A stretch of 40,589 nucleotides of DNA, from positions 1 to 40,589 of the forward strand of contig JAEZYE010000047.1 in assembly GCA_023419315.1 (NCBI GenBank). Direction: 5' to 3'. This stretch comes from Pseudomonadota bacterium (GTDB lineage: Bacteria; Pseudomonadota; Gammaproteobacteria; Xanthomonadales; Xanthomonadaceae). The notes under the pieces were generated by a model. The model did not search any database, was not told the origin of the DNA, and was given only the letters and a program-made list of their open reading frames with translations. Within the stretch, counting starts at the first letter, position 1, and the number at the start of each line of letters is the position of its first letter. Shown here piece after piece: positions 6,962 through 15,724 of the stretch. Made by a program: the position numbers and the translations under genes.

Positions 6962-9073
6962 TCACGGTGTTGGCGAAAGGCCGCGTCCGCGAAGGCGCAG
7001 GTTCCTTTTCAAGGCCGCACGCAATGCGGGATCGGGTGCAGCCGGTGCGGGTCCACCGAGGTACCGATGCAACATCGCTTCGGTGAGATACAGATAGGCT
7101 TCGCGCGTGACCGGATTGACCAGCTGATGCTGCCCTTCGGCATCCACGAACAGACTGACATCCTTGTCCAGTGCACGCAGTTGCGCCGCGTAGTGCAGCA
7201 CGCTGCGAACCGGTATGCGCTCGTCATCCGCGCCGGCCAGCAACAACAGCGGCCGCTGCATGCGCGCGGCGTTCGCGATGGGCGACTGTTCGCGCAAGCG
7301 TTGCGCCAGGGCCGGATCCGCCGGATCCAGCGACAGCAGCCGCATCGTGGTGGCCATCGGAATACCGCGCGACATCTGGTCGCGGCCTTGCGCGTACCAG
7401 CGCAGCACCCAGCCGAAGTCGGCCGGTGGCACAGCCGCGATGGCTACCTTGAACAGATCCGGCTGGAACGTCACGCCCTGCAATGCGGAGTAGCCGCCGA
7501 ACGAAGCACCCAGAATGCCTACGCGCTGCGCATCGCCAATGCCTTGCCCCAGCAGATAGCGCGTGCCTTCCACGATGTCCTGTTGCACCCGGCCGTTACC
7601 GAAGTCGCCGTTGGCCGCCAGCAGATAGGTGCGGCCATGTCCGGTGGAGCCGCGGAAGTTAGGCTCGAACACGATGTAGCCGCGGTTGGCCAGCATCTGC
7701 GTCTGCGCGCTGAACTCGGGGCGCACCAGGTTGAACGGACCGCCATGCACGTTGACGACCAGCGGCGCTCGCGCCGCATCGACGCCCGGCGGCAGCGTCA
7801 CGAAGCCGTGCAGCTGCATGCCATCGGAAGCGGTGTAGCGCATCGGCAGTTTGCGCGCCATGGCCGCTTCCGGCAGCGCCGCCACCGGTTTGCGGGCCTG
7901 CAGGAATCCGGAGCCCGCCAGCACCTCGCGGGTCAGGCCGGTCGCCGGATCGTAGAGATGCAGCTGTTCGCCCTTGAATGTCGCCGCGCGCACGTGCACC
8001 AGCCAGCGCGCGTCCGCTCCACGCCCGACTTCAATCCGCAGATCACGCTGTGGAAACCGGGCTTGCAGCCGCGCCAGATGGGGCGTCTCTTCGGGCTGCA
8101 AGGCGTGCACGCTTGCGACAGTGCTGCGATAGGCGGCAAACAAGGGAGCACGCGTGAGCGGATCGAGCGTGACCTGATGAAGGTCGGCGCCATGCGGATC
8201 CTGATGCAGGGTCGTGCGCCGGCCATCCGCATCGATGCGCACCAGGCGGCCGAAGTCGCCAAAGGCGTCGGTGTTGAGCAGCAGCGTGCGGCCCCCATCC
8301 AGCGTACCGATCAGGCTGCAACGTTCGACGCGGACACATTCGAGCACGCGCTCGGTGCGATTGCGCACGACGCGATAGAGCACCTGGCGGTCGTCCTCGG
8401 CGCGCAGCAGGTATGCGAGCCGTCCATCCTTGCCGACTTCAAAGTCGATGATGGGACGCGCGTCCTCCCACACGACCGTACGCGTTCCGCGCGTATCGAC
8501 GCGATGGATGCGCCAGCGCTGCGCTTGCCGGGACACAAGCGGTGGAGTTTCAAGCAGGAGCGCTGCAGCCGACGCGTAGGGATCGATCCCGAAGAACTCG
8601 ATCGGATTGCGGCCGCCCAGCGCCACGATGGCACGGGTTCCCGCCTGGCCACGCATCGCCATCACGAACAGTTGCCGCGCCGTGGGCACGAAGATCCACT
8701 GGCTGTCGCGCGACCATGCCGGATCCGTGGCTTCCGTCTGCGCAAGCAATCGCTGCGGTTTGCCGCCCGCCGTCGGCAAGCGCCACAGTCCACGCTGATT
8801 GCCCTCTTCGCGCAGATACACGATGTCGCGTCCATCCGGCGAGAGCCATGCGCCCGCCAGTGCCGGGCGTGCGAGGAACTGCGATCGTTCGAAGCGTGCC
8901 GGCAAGGGTCGCGCGCGTTCCTGCGCAGCTACGGTGCGCAGATCGGTTTCCCCGGCATGTGCGAACGCGGCTGCGCAGGTGACGATCAGCAGAAGGCTGC
9001 ATGCAGTGCCAAACCATCGTCTGCGCGGAGCGCAGCGATCCGGCGCGCAGCGATGGGGCGCGAAGCAAGTCAT
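6962..9073 (-). CDS. Secreted S9 family prolyl oligopeptidase-like serine peptidase
   Basis: This 703-residue exported peptidase belongs to the prolyl oligopeptidase (S9) clan, which cleaves short peptides, often after proline or releasing dipeptides. A signal peptide runs to about residue 40 (LLLIVTCAAAFAHA). Residues 65-400 have the repeated short strands of a beta-propeller, including WLSPDGRDIVYLR and GRLAYLLR. The alpha/beta-hydrolase domain starts at about 405 and carries the nucleophile S524 in GASFGGYS, the aspartate at 616 or 617 in AGADDERIP and H649 in EGQHQLVNP. The oxyanion region NVHGGPF is at 441-447. AGGAG precedes the ATG. It begins 40 bp after the ABC permease gene on the same strand, so it may be the last gene of that operon; whether the functions are linked is unknown. 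Confidence 0.93.
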   Translation of the reverse strand: MTCFAPHRCAPDRCAPRRRWFGTACSLLLIVTCAAAFAHAGETDLRTVAAQERARPLPARFERSQFLARPALAGAWLSPDGRDIVYLREEGNQRGLWRLPTAGGKPQRLLAQTEATDPAWSRDSQWIFVPTARQLFVMAMRGQAGTRAIVALGGRNPIEFFGIDPYASAAALLLETPPLVSRQAQRWRIHRVDTRGTRTVVWEDARPIIDFEVGKDGRLAYLLRAEDDRQVLYRVVRNRTERVLECVRVERCSLIGTLDGGRTLLLNTDAFGDFGRLVRIDADGRRTTLHQDPHGADLHQVTLDPLTRAPLFAAYRSTVASVHALQPEETPHLARLQARFPQRDLRIEVGRGADARWLVHVRAATFKGEQLHLYDPATGLTREVLAGSGFLQARKPVAALPEAAMARKLPMRYTASDGMQLHGFVTLPPGVDAARAPLVVNVHGGPFNLVRPEFSAQTQMLANRGYIVFEPNFRGSTGHGRTYLLAANGDFGNGRVQQDIVEGTRYLLGQGIGDAQRVGILGASFGGYSALQGVTFQPDLFKVAIAAVPPADFGWVLRWYAQGRDQMSRGIPMATTMRLLSLDPADPALAQRLREQSPIANAARMQRPLLLLAGADDERIPVRSVLHYAAQLRALDKDVSLFVDAEGQHQLVNPVTREAYLYLTEAMLHRYLGGPAPAAPDPALRAALKRNLRLRGRGLSPTP

Positions 9074-9113
9074 CCGGCATCTCCTGCGGGCGTTTCCGGC
9101 CCGCGATTCGGTT

Positions 9114-10931
9114 TCAGGCGTGGGCTGCGTGCGTCAGCGGGACGTCTTCGATCCGTTCGCGCTCGGGATGCATCAACCACAGGCTGAGCAGGGCGGGAAC
9201 GCTCAGCACGCCGCAGGCGATGATCCAGGCCAGTCGTGCGCGCCGCCCCAGATCGACATGGCGTGTGCGCAGGATGGCGCCGCACAGTGACGCGAGCATC
9301 AGCGTGATGGCCACGATCCATATCGACCCCGGAACCGCGGGCCGCGCGGTATCGGCGATCGTCCGGTAGTCGGAGAACAGGCGCACGATGGCGCGCTGCG
9401 CTTCGTAGATCAGCGGCGACGTGAACCAGTTCTGGAAACGCCACAGCGGCGTGTAGTCGGGCTTCAGTATCCGCCGCGCGACCTCGATTACCCGGCCGTC
9501 TTCATGTACCTGCACGATCGTCTGGCAGGGCTCCGCGCCTTCCGCGTTGTAGGAGCTGCGCGCGAACAGGAAGGACACGAGGTGCCCGTCGAGCAGTTCA
9601 AGCAGATCCACGCGCTGCAGATCACCGGCACGACCGGGGAACGCCACGCGCTGGCGTGGAGACAGCACCGCGTCGCCATCGGCGAATTCGCGCGCATCGT
9701 AGAAATAGAGTGCTCGGTCGCTCAGCAACAGGACGCTGTCGCCGGCGGCGTCGTAGCCGGTGATTCGTTCGCCAGCCGGCGCCCGCAAGCGCGGCAGGAT
9801 GCGCTGTGCGTCGCTGTCGTACTGATAGACCGCGTCCGCACTCAGCAGCGTGCCTTCCGGGCCCGGCATGGCCGGTTGCGTGAAGGGCGTATTGCCGTCC
9901 ACGCCCAGCACGCCAAGGCTGCGGCGATCCACCAGGCTGTAGCCGTGAAAGCGCATGTCGTCGTGGCTGAAGACCCAGCGCTCGTGACGTTGTTCGTCGT
10001 CGAACTCCATCGGCGCCAGATTGGCGAGCTCATGCCGCTGCGGCATGCGGCGCAGCCAGGGGCCGGTGGCGTGGATGTCCGAGATCCGCGCCTGCTCCCT
10101 CCACAGCGCGGCATCGCGCGCCGTGCTCCCTTCCAGGCCCATTACGAGCACATCCGCGCCTTCAGCGTTTTCGGCTTCCTTCTCGCCACCCGCGAGCGGG
10201 ACCGCGCGGTTGTTCGGATGCGAACCTTGCGCGATCCAGACGAACTCCACGCCGAAGCCCGCCAGCACCAGCGCGAACCACATCGCGAACTGCAACGGTG
10301 CGGCGGTCAACGCGCTTGCGGCAAGGCCCTTCGGCGGGGCCGACAGATCCGGTTTGAACGCCACGCGCACCATCGCCAGCAACAGCGCGAGCGTCAGCAA
10401 CTGGATCGCCACGGCGCCGAAGCCGGTGGCCTGGCTGAAATAGAGCAACGTCAGCACGAGCAGGGCGCTGTAGCCGTAGCGCCGCGGCGCGAGCATGGCG
10501 TACGTGCCCGCCAGATAGGCGCACAGGCTGATCAGCCAGGCGGAACAGGCCATGACGATGTGGCGCATGTCGACCACGCGCGCGGTCATCGTGTCCTGCC
10601 ATACCGCAATCAAACACAGCGGCAACAGCACCGCGATGGCCAGGGCAAGTGCACCCGCCGCAAGCAAGGCCAGTGCGATGCGCCCGTGCGGCAAGGGACG
10701 GTGCAGCAGGTTCAACCACGCATTCGGCCGCCGGTATCCGCCGAACTGGTACAGGCCCAGCAGCAGCCCGCTCAATGCGTAAAGCGCACCGAGGACCTGA
10801 TAGACAGTGAGCGGCTGCTGCGCCAGATCGACCACGCGCGTCATGAAGCCCAGCACGACGATCTGCAGCAGTGCATACGCCATGGCCCAGACGCGGAAGC
10901 GATGGAACTCGGATCGGAACAGGTCACGCAT
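9114..10931 (-). CDS. ABC transporter permease with a large soluble insert
   Basis: This 605-residue membrane protein is the likely permease partner of the ATPase encoded just upstream. Hydrophobic segments occur at about 15-35, 43-62, 84-110, 124-146, 153-190 and 210-232. A soluble block of some 290 residues follows (about 235-525), rich in short strands (YQYDSDAQRI, DSVLLLSDRALYFYDAREF) that recall a propeller-like fold. Two more membrane segments lie at about 534-555 and 567-587. The start at 10931 overlaps the end of the ATPase gene by 8 bp (ATGCGTGA), which implies translational coupling. Upstream in-frame codons belong to the overlapping ATPase region and are disregarded. The insert is unusual for a YtrC/ABC-2-like permease; its side of the membrane and ligand are not known. 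Confidence 0.8.
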   Translation of the reverse strand: MRDLFRSEFHRFRVWAMAYALLQIVVLGFMTRVVDLAQQPLTVYQVLGALYALSGLLLGLYQFGGYRRPNAWLNLLHRPLPHGRIALALLAAGALALAIAVLLPLCLIAVWQDTMTARVVDMRHIVMACSAWLISLCAYLAGTYAMLAPRRYGYSALLVLTLLYFSQATGFGAVAIQLLTLALLLAMVRVAFKPDLSAPPKGLAASALTAAPLQFAMWFALVLAGFGVEFVWIAQGSHPNNRAVPLAGGEKEAENAEGADVLVMGLEGSTARDAALWREQARISDIHATGPWLRRMPQRHELANLAPMEFDDEQRHERWVFSHDDMRFHGYSLVDRRSLGVLGVDGNTPFTQPAMPGPEGTLLSADAVYQYDSDAQRILPRLRAPAGERITGYDAAGDSVLLLSDRALYFYDAREFADGDAVLSPRQRVAFPGRAGDLQRVDLLELLDGHLVSFLFARSSYNAEGAEPCQTIVQVHEDGRVIEVARRILKPDYTPLWRFQNWFTSPLIYEAQRAIVRLFSDYRTIADTARPAVPGSIWIVAITLMLASLCGAILRTRHVDLGRRARLAWIIACGVLSVPALLSLWLMHPERERIEDVPLTHAAHA

Positions 10932-11871
10932 CGGAATGCTCCCGCGTGGACGTCGCGCCCGGTGCCGGCGCGGCATGGTTCTTGGTGAGGAAGCCGTTGA
11001 CCGCGCGATCGAGACTGACCGGCATGCTCTGGATCGAGCGGGCGCCGCTGGCGCGCAGGAAGTCGGCGAAGTCTTCGTCCTGATCGAGCACAAGATAGTG
11101 GTGCAGTCCATCCAGCCGCTGCAGTTGCAACAGTCCCGGCACGGTCGCGGGATCCGGCCCCTTGAAGGGAATATCCGCGACCCAGTGCGTGACGCGTGCG
11201 CAGAAGTCTTCCGGCGCCGACATGTTCTTCAGTTGGCCGCGCTCGAGAATGATCAGGTTGTCGGCAATGCGCTCGATCTCTTCCATCTGGTGCGAGCAGT
11301 AGATCACCGTGCATTGCTCGGCCGCGTTCGAATACATCAGCGATTCCAGGAACGCACGCTTGGCCACCACATCGAGGCCCAGCGTCGGCTCGTCCAGCAC
11401 CAGCAGTTCCGGTGACTGCGCCAACGCCAACGCCAGGTTCACCCCGGCACGCTCGCCGCGCGAGAGCTGGCCGATCTTCTGTTCCGGCAGTACGTGGTAG
11501 TGGCCGATCACCTCGGCGAAGGCCGCTTCGTTCCAGTGCGGATACTGCCGGCGCTGCATCGCCGTGACGTCCGCCACCTTCATCCAGCCGGGCAGCGTGT
11601 GTTCTTCGTTGACGAAGCCGATGCGCGCGCGATCTTCCGGACGCAGTTGCTGGCTGTCGCGTCCGAGGATGCGCGCCTGGCCCGCACTGGGCGGCAGGAA
11701 TCCCAGCAGGATTCGGAACAGCGTGGATTTGCCTGCGCCATTGGCGCCGACAATCGCGTGGATACGGCCATGGGGAATGCGCAGATCGAGATGATCCAGC
11801 GCCAGCTTGTTGCCATAGCGCTTGCTCAGCGCGATGGTCTCGATCACGAATCCGGAGTCGGGATGCGACAT
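10924..11871 (-). CDS. ABC transporter ATP-binding protein (YtrB/CcmA-like exporter ATPase)
   Basis: This 315-residue ATPase powers the neighbouring permease. Walker A is GANGAGKST (42-50), the signature is LSRGER (136-141, altered from LSGGQ), Walker B is LLVLDEP (156-162) and the H-loop histidine is H194 in YCSHQMEE. After about residue 220 it has a C-terminal extension of roughly 95 residues typical of drug/peptide-exporter ATPases. GGAGG precedes both a GTG at 11874 and the ATG at 11871; the ATG is chosen, the difference being one residue. It follows the GntR gene by 15 bp and overlaps the permease gene by 8 bp, so the three form one operon. The GntR-ATPase-permease order is that of YtrA-type systems, often induced by envelope stress or antibiotics; the trigger here is unknown. 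Confidence 0.92.
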   Translation of the reverse strand: MSHPDSGFVIETIALSKRYGNKLALDHLDLRIPHGRIHAIVGANGAGKSTLFRILLGFLPPSAGQARILGRDSQQLRPEDRARIGFVNEEHTLPGWMKVADVTAMQRRQYPHWNEAAFAEVIGHYHVLPEQKIGQLSRGERAGVNLALALAQSPELLVLDEPTLGLDVVAKRAFLESLMYSNAAEQCTVIYCSHQMEEIERIADNLIILERGQLKNMSAPEDFCARVTHWVADIPFKGPDPATVPGLLQLQRLDGLHHYLVLDQDEDFADFLRASGARSIQSMPVSLDRAVNGFLTKNHAAPAPGATSTREHSDA

Positions 11872-11886
11872 CACGGCGGTCCTCCG

Positions 11887-12297
11887 TCAGGCCGTCTTCT
11901 TGGGAGCGAGCACACGCAGTTCCTGCTGCAGTCGCTCGAGGGCGCGCTTGGGCGGATAGTCCAGCGCGATGACTTCATGCACGAAGTTCTGCACGGCGTC
12001 GTGCATGCGCCGTTCGCGCTCGGAATCGCTCAGGCGCTGGCGCGGCGTGGCCACGAACAGGCCCAGTCCCTGGCGCGACTCCAGCCAGCCATCGCTGGTC
12101 AGTTCCGCATAGGCCTTGGCGACCGTGTTCGGATTGATCATCAGCTGCTGCGCAAGGCCGCGCACGCTGGGCAGCTGCGCGCCCGGCTTGAGTTCGGCCG
12201 TGGCGATCTTCATGCGTACGCCATCCACGATCTGCTTGCTGATGGATCGCGTATCGCCGGTCGCGATCTGGATCATCACTGCCTGGGTCCGCGCCAT
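11887..12297 (-). CDS. YtrA-type GntR family transcriptional regulator
   Basis: This 136-residue regulator has an N-terminal winged helix of the GntR family (about 10-78: ISKQIVDGVRMKIATAELK, LPSVRGLAQQLMINPNTV, YAELTSDGWLESRQGLGLFV) and only a short helical tail (about 80-136). This is the YtrA subfamily layout, without a large ligand domain. YtrA-type regulators usually repress the ABC operon they head, which fits the two genes directly downstream. The ATG at 12297 lies about 17 bp from an inverted repeat at 12314-12336 that may be its own operator. The ligand or signal is not apparent. Confidence 0.9.
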   Translation of the reverse strand: MARTQAVMIQIATGDTRSISKQIVDGVRMKIATAELKPGAQLPSVRGLAQQLMINPNTVAKAYAELTSDGWLESRQGLGLFVATPRQRLSDSERERRMHDAVQNFVHEVIALDYPPKRALERLQQELRVLAPKKTA

Positions 12298-12313
12298 GCT
12301 GTCCTCGCCTGAA

Positions 12314-12336
12314 CTGTACTAGGACAGACAGTACAG
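12314..12336. promoter_or_regulatory. Inverted repeat, candidate operator of the YtrA-type regulator
   Basis: CTGTACT (12314-12320) and AGTACAG (12330-12336) are exact inverted repeats separated by 9 bp. They lie directly upstream of the GntR gene, where its promoter must be. YtrA-type proteins commonly bind spaced GTAC-containing inverted repeats, so autoregulation is a fair guess. From 12337 to 12561 no gene is visible; it holds a short direct repeat and the leader of the next gene. Confidence 0.55.
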
Positions 12337-12561
12337 CGGCCGCACAGGCCGGATCAAGGGGCCGAAGGTCATGGCGCGACGAAGCCGGGAAAACGGCGAC
12401 GAAGCCTCGGCGCGGGGGCGTGAAAAAAACACACGCGTGCGGATGCGCCCCGCTCCAAGCCGCGTTTTGCGCCAACCCGGTCGGCGGCGGTGCGCCGTGC
12501 GCTCACCATGTGTCGCAGGACGGCGTACCGTGTCGAATCGAAGACACCGAACGGAGTTTCC

Positions 12562-13251
12562 ATGGCCCATCGCGAATGGCATCGCTCGGATCGTATCGGC
12601 TGGCTGCGGGCCGCCGTGCTGGGCGCCAATGACGGCGTGATCTCGACGGCAAGCCTGATGGTCGGCGTAGCGGCGACCGGCTCCACTCCCTCGGCGGTGC
12701 TCACGGCCGGCATCGCAGGACTGGTCGCAGGCGCCATGTCGATGGCTGCCGGCGAATACGTTTCCGTGCAATCGCAGGCCGATACGGAACAGGCCGACAT
12801 CGCCAGGGAAACCCGTGAACTGGAGACCCAGCCGGAATCGGAGCGCGCGGAACTGACGGCCATCTACCGCAGTCGCGGTCTCGACGAGGATCTCGCGCGG
12901 CGCGTCGCCGCACAGTTGATGGCGAAGGATGCGCTGGCCGCGCACGTGCGTGACGAACTGGGCATCACTGAAACGCTGCGTGCGCGCCCGGTGCAGGCGG
13001 CGCTTGCCTCGGCGGCGTCATTCGCAGGAGGCGCGGCCATTCCGATCGCCGCCACGCTGCTGGCCGACGCACGCGCTGCACTGGTGATTGGCGCGACGAC
13101 CCTGCTTGCTCTGCTGGGTCTGGGCGCACTGGCCGCCTACGCGGGCGGATCACCGGTGTTGAAAGGCGCGGTGCGCGTGGCGTTCTGGGGCGCGCTGGCG
13201 ATGGGCATCACCGCGGGCATTGGACGGCTGTTCGGCCACGTCGCGCTCTAG
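12562..13251 (+). CDS. VIT1/CCC1-family iron/manganese transporter
   Basis: This 229-residue membrane protein belongs to the VIT1/CCC1 family, which moves Fe2+ or Mn2+ out of the cytoplasm. The opening RIGWLRAAVLGANDGVISTA (11-30) and AGAMSMAAGEYVSVQSQADT (56-75) are the most characteristic segments. A hydrophilic, acidic helical region at 75-140 matches the metal-binding loop (E-rich, ETRELETQPESERAE). Three further hydrophobic segments are at about 145-165, 170-195 and 203-225. The ATG at 12562 is chosen for the family-typical N-terminus and the ACGGAG before it. It is divergent from the YtrA regulator and convergent with a second GntR gene; I see no metal-responsive site. Confidence 0.93.
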   Translation: MAHREWHRSDRIGWLRAAVLGANDGVISTASLMVGVAATGSTPSAVLTAGIAGLVAGAMSMAAGEYVSVQSQADTEQADIARETRELETQPESERAELTAIYRSRGLDEDLARRVAAQLMAKDALAAHVRDELGITETLRARPVQAALASAASFAGGAAIPIAATLLADARAALVIGATTLLALLGLGALAAYAGGSPVLKGAVRVAFWGALAMGITAGIGRLFGHVAL

Positions 13252-13313
13252 CGCTGAGTGCGGCGCAGCCATCACCGCCTGCGGATTCGATTCCCGCCGA
13301 AAGCTCCAGACCC

Positions 13314-14063
13314 TTACTCGCTTTGCAGTTCCGCCACGAAATCGTAGGCATCGCCACGATAGTAGGAGCGCGTGGACTCGACCACGCGGCCGTCTTCCAG
13401 GAACGCGCGGCGCTCCACCAGCAGGCCGGGGCTGCCGACCGGCAGTTCGAGATGCCGCGCGGCCTCTTCATCCAGCGCGACGGCGCGCAAACGCTGCAAC
13501 GCGCGGCGCGGACGATTGCCGTGCACGTCGAGCGCTTCGTACAGCGAGGTGGTGACGTTTTCCGGATCCGGCAACAGCGAATACGGCACCAGCGTGCGTT
13601 CGATCGCGATCGGCGAGCCGTCCACATGGCGCAGCCGGTACATCCGCACCACGCCACTGCCGGGCGAAAGATTGAGCGCCATCGATTCTTCCGGCGTCAC
13701 TTCGCCGACCGTGCGTTCAAGGAAGCGCACCTGCGGATTGAGCCCGCGTTCGCGCAGATCATCGGTGAAGCTGGTCAGGCGCGAAAACTGCCGCAGGATG
13801 CGTTCGGCGACGAAGGTGCCGGCGCCCTGGCGCTGCACCAGCAGACCGGCCTCGATGAGCCCGGCGAGCGCCTTGCGAATCGTCACGCGGGACAAATCCA
13901 GCAGGTTGGCAAGATCGCGCTCGCTCGGCAGCGCCTGACCCGGACGCAGGATGCCGGCGTCCATCAGGTTCTGCAGCGCGCGCCGCAGGCGCAGGTAAGC
14001 GACCGCGCGGGTGGATTCGCCGGTCTGCAGACGCTGGTATTCATCGAACAGGGCTTGTTGCAT
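13314..14063 (-). CDS. GntR family regulator with UTRA domain (HutC/NagR type)
   Basis: This 249-residue regulator has a GntR winged helix at about 18-88 (LRPGQALPSERDLANLLDLS, VTIRKALAGLIEAGLLVQRQ, GAGTFV). A UTRA ligand-binding domain follows at about 105-245. The linker sequence FSRLTSFTDDLRERG resembles the start of the UTRA domain in NagR/YvoA, which bind amino-sugar phosphates. The ATG at 14063 is chosen as the last good start before the HTH; the upstream frame is not family-like and runs over palindromes. It is divergent from zwf with 133 bp between them, so it may control zwf-pgl by sensing a sugar phosphate. That regulatory link is inference. Confidence 0.9.
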   Translation of the reverse strand: MQQALFDEYQRLQTGESTRAVAYLRLRRALQNLMDAGILRPGQALPSERDLANLLDLSRVTIRKALAGLIEAGLLVQRQGAGTFVAERILRQFSRLTSFTDDLRERGLNPQVRFLERTVGEVTPEESMALNLSPGSGVVRMYRLRHVDGSPIAIERTLVPYSLLPDPENVTTSLYEALDVHGNRPRRALQRLRAVALDEEAARHLELPVGSPGLLVERRAFLEDGRVVESTRSYYRGDAYDFVAELQSE

Positions 14064-14092
14064 GGCGCGCAGAGTACCAGTGCCATACCAAT

Positions 14093-14111
14093 GAATGCAA
14101 CCATTGCATTC
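14093..14111. promoter_or_regulatory. Palindrome upstream of the UTRA regulator
   Basis: GAATGCAA (14093-14100) and TTGCATTC (14104-14111) are perfect inverted repeats with a 3-bp centre. On the minus strand it supplies a TTGCAT that could act as the -35 of the regulator gene, with TACTCT 18 bp further on. It is a candidate operator for autoregulation. Confidence 0.5.
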
Positions 14112-14125
14112 CACTTGGACAAACC

Positions 14126-14143
14126 ACTGACTGATTGGTCAGT
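14126..14143. promoter_or_regulatory. Palindrome upstream of zwf
   Basis: ACTGAC (14126-14131) and GTCAGT (14138-14143) flank a 6-bp centre. The site overlaps the region where a zwf -35 would fall if TATTGT (14160-14165) is the -10. GntR/HutC proteins often bind sites with GTC/GAC half sites, so this is a candidate operator for zwf control; no direct evidence. Confidence 0.45.
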
Positions 14144-14196
14144 TCGGATAAGCCGGTGGTATTGTTTGCCGACCCAACGCGATTCGAGAAAACGAC

Positions 14197-15675
14197 GTGA
14201 CCGCCAAGACCCTGCCCGTCGACCCCTTCGACCTCGTCATCTTCGGAGGCACCGGCGATCTGGCGCTGCGCAAGCTGCTGCCAGGCCTGCTGCGCCGCTA
14301 CGCCGATGGCCAGATCCGCGAGGACAGCCGGATCATCGGCGTGGCCCGCGACAAGCAGTCCGACGCCGAATACCGGGCCAAGGTCGGCGAAGCATTGCTG
14401 CGCGCCTGCGGCAATGACGAAGCCACCCGCGCCAGGCTGCCCGCGTTCCTGGAAAAGCTGGGCTACCACGCACTCGACGCCACCAAGGACGAAGGCTGGC
14501 AGGAGTTCGCGGACCAGCTGAAGGCGCAGGGCGACCGCATCCGCGTGTTCTATCTGTCGACCAGCCCCAGCCTGTTTGTGAACCTGTGCGATCGCCTGCG
14601 CGCGCACGGCCTCAACGGCGGGCAGGCGCGCGTGGTGATCGAAAAGCCGATCGGCCATGACCTGGCCAGTGCGGCGGTGATCAACGATGCGGTCGGCAGC
14701 GCGTTTGCCGAAAGCCAGATCTTCCGCATCGATCACTACCTCGGCAAGGAAACCGTACAGAACCTGCTGGCGTTGCGTTTCGCCAATATCCTGTTCGAGC
14801 CGCTGTGGAATTCCGCACACATCGATCACGTGCAGATCACCGTGGCCGAGACAGTCGGCCTGGAGAAGCGCGCCACCTACTACGACACCTCCGGCGCGCT
14901 GCGCGACATGGTGCAGAACCATTTGCTGCAATTGCTGTGCATGGTCGCCATGGAACCGCCCGCGGCGCTGGAAGCCGATGCGGTCCGCGACGAAAAGTTG
15001 AAAGTGCTGCGCTCGCTGCGGCCGATCGTCGGCGAGGAAGTCGAGCAGTTCTCCGTGCGCGGCCAGTACCGCGCCGGTGCGGTGAACGGGACCGCGGTGC
15101 CGGGTTACCTCGACGAACTGGGCCGCAAGGATTCGCGCACCGAAACCTTCGTCGCGCTGAAGGCCGAAGTCGACAACTGGCGCTGGGCCGGGGTGCCGTT
15201 CTATCTGCGTACCGGCAAGCGCCTGCCGGAGCGCGTGTCGGAAATCGTCATCGCCTTCCGGCAGATTCCGCATTCGATTTTCGAAAGCAGTGCCGGTCCG
15301 GTGATGGGCAACAAGCTGGTGCTGCGCCTGCAGCCGGACGAAGGCGTGAAGCTGTGGCTGATGATCAAGGACCCCGGTCCCGGTGGCCTGCGCCTGCAGC
15401 ACGTGCCGCTGGACATGAGTTTCGCCGAAGCCTTCGGCGTGCATCAGCCGGAAGCCTACGAGCGCCTGCTGATGGACGTCGTGCGCGGCAACCCGACCTT
15501 GTTCATGCGTCGCGACGAAGTCGAGGCGGCGTGGAAGTGGATCGATCCGATCCTGGCCGGCTGGGAGAACCTGCGCGAGGCGCCCAAGTCCTACACCGCC
15601 GGTTCCTGGGGTCCGAGCGCCGCCGTTGCACTGGTCGAGCGCGACGGCCGCACCTGGCATGAAGACACGGTCTGA
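14197..15675 (+). CDS. zwf: Glucose-6-phosphate 1-dehydrogenase
   Basis: This 492-residue cytoplasmic enzyme oxidises glucose 6-phosphate to 6-phosphogluconolactone with NAD(P)+, feeding the pentose phosphate and Entner-Doudoroff pathways. The nucleotide-binding motif FGGTGDLALRKLLPGL begins at residue 16. EKPIGHD is at 149-155, and the substrate-binding signature RIDHYLGKE is at 177-185, with catalytic H180/K184-type residues as in the family. Length is normal. The GTG at 14197 is used as start: it is the first codon in frame giving a standard N-terminus, and only a weak GAGAA precedes it, so translation initiation may be modest. pgl follows after 49 bp on the same strand. The usual glk, edd and eda neighbours are not present in the window. 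Confidence 0.97.
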   Translation: MTAKTLPVDPFDLVIFGGTGDLALRKLLPGLLRRYADGQIREDSRIIGVARDKQSDAEYRAKVGEALLRACGNDEATRARLPAFLEKLGYHALDATKDEGWQEFADQLKAQGDRIRVFYLSTSPSLFVNLCDRLRAHGLNGGQARVVIEKPIGHDLASAAVINDAVGSAFAESQIFRIDHYLGKETVQNLLALRFANILFEPLWNSAHIDHVQITVAETVGLEKRATYYDTSGALRDMVQNHLLQLLCMVAMEPPAALEADAVRDEKLKVLRSLRPIVGEEVEQFSVRGQYRAGAVNGTAVPGYLDELGRKDSRTETFVALKAEVDNWRWAGVPFYLRTGKRLPERVSEIVIAFRQIPHSIFESSAGPVMGNKLVLRLQPDEGVKLWLMIKDPGPGGLRLQHVPLDMSFAEAFGVHQPEAYERLLMDVVRGNPTLFMRRDEVEAAWKWIDPILAGWENLREAPKSYTAGSWGPSAAVALVERDGRTWHEDTV

Positions 15676-15724
15676 CGCCGCGTCCAAGCCGCCGTTTTTT
15701 CCTGTTCCGAACCCAAGGCTTTCC

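Noticed and set aside
12376..12406. Direct repeat GCGACGAAGCC at 12376-12386 and 12396-12406
   Set aside because: Only 11 bp, 20 bp apart, in a GC-rich spacer; likely chance or a slip duplication, with no promoter or operator logic.
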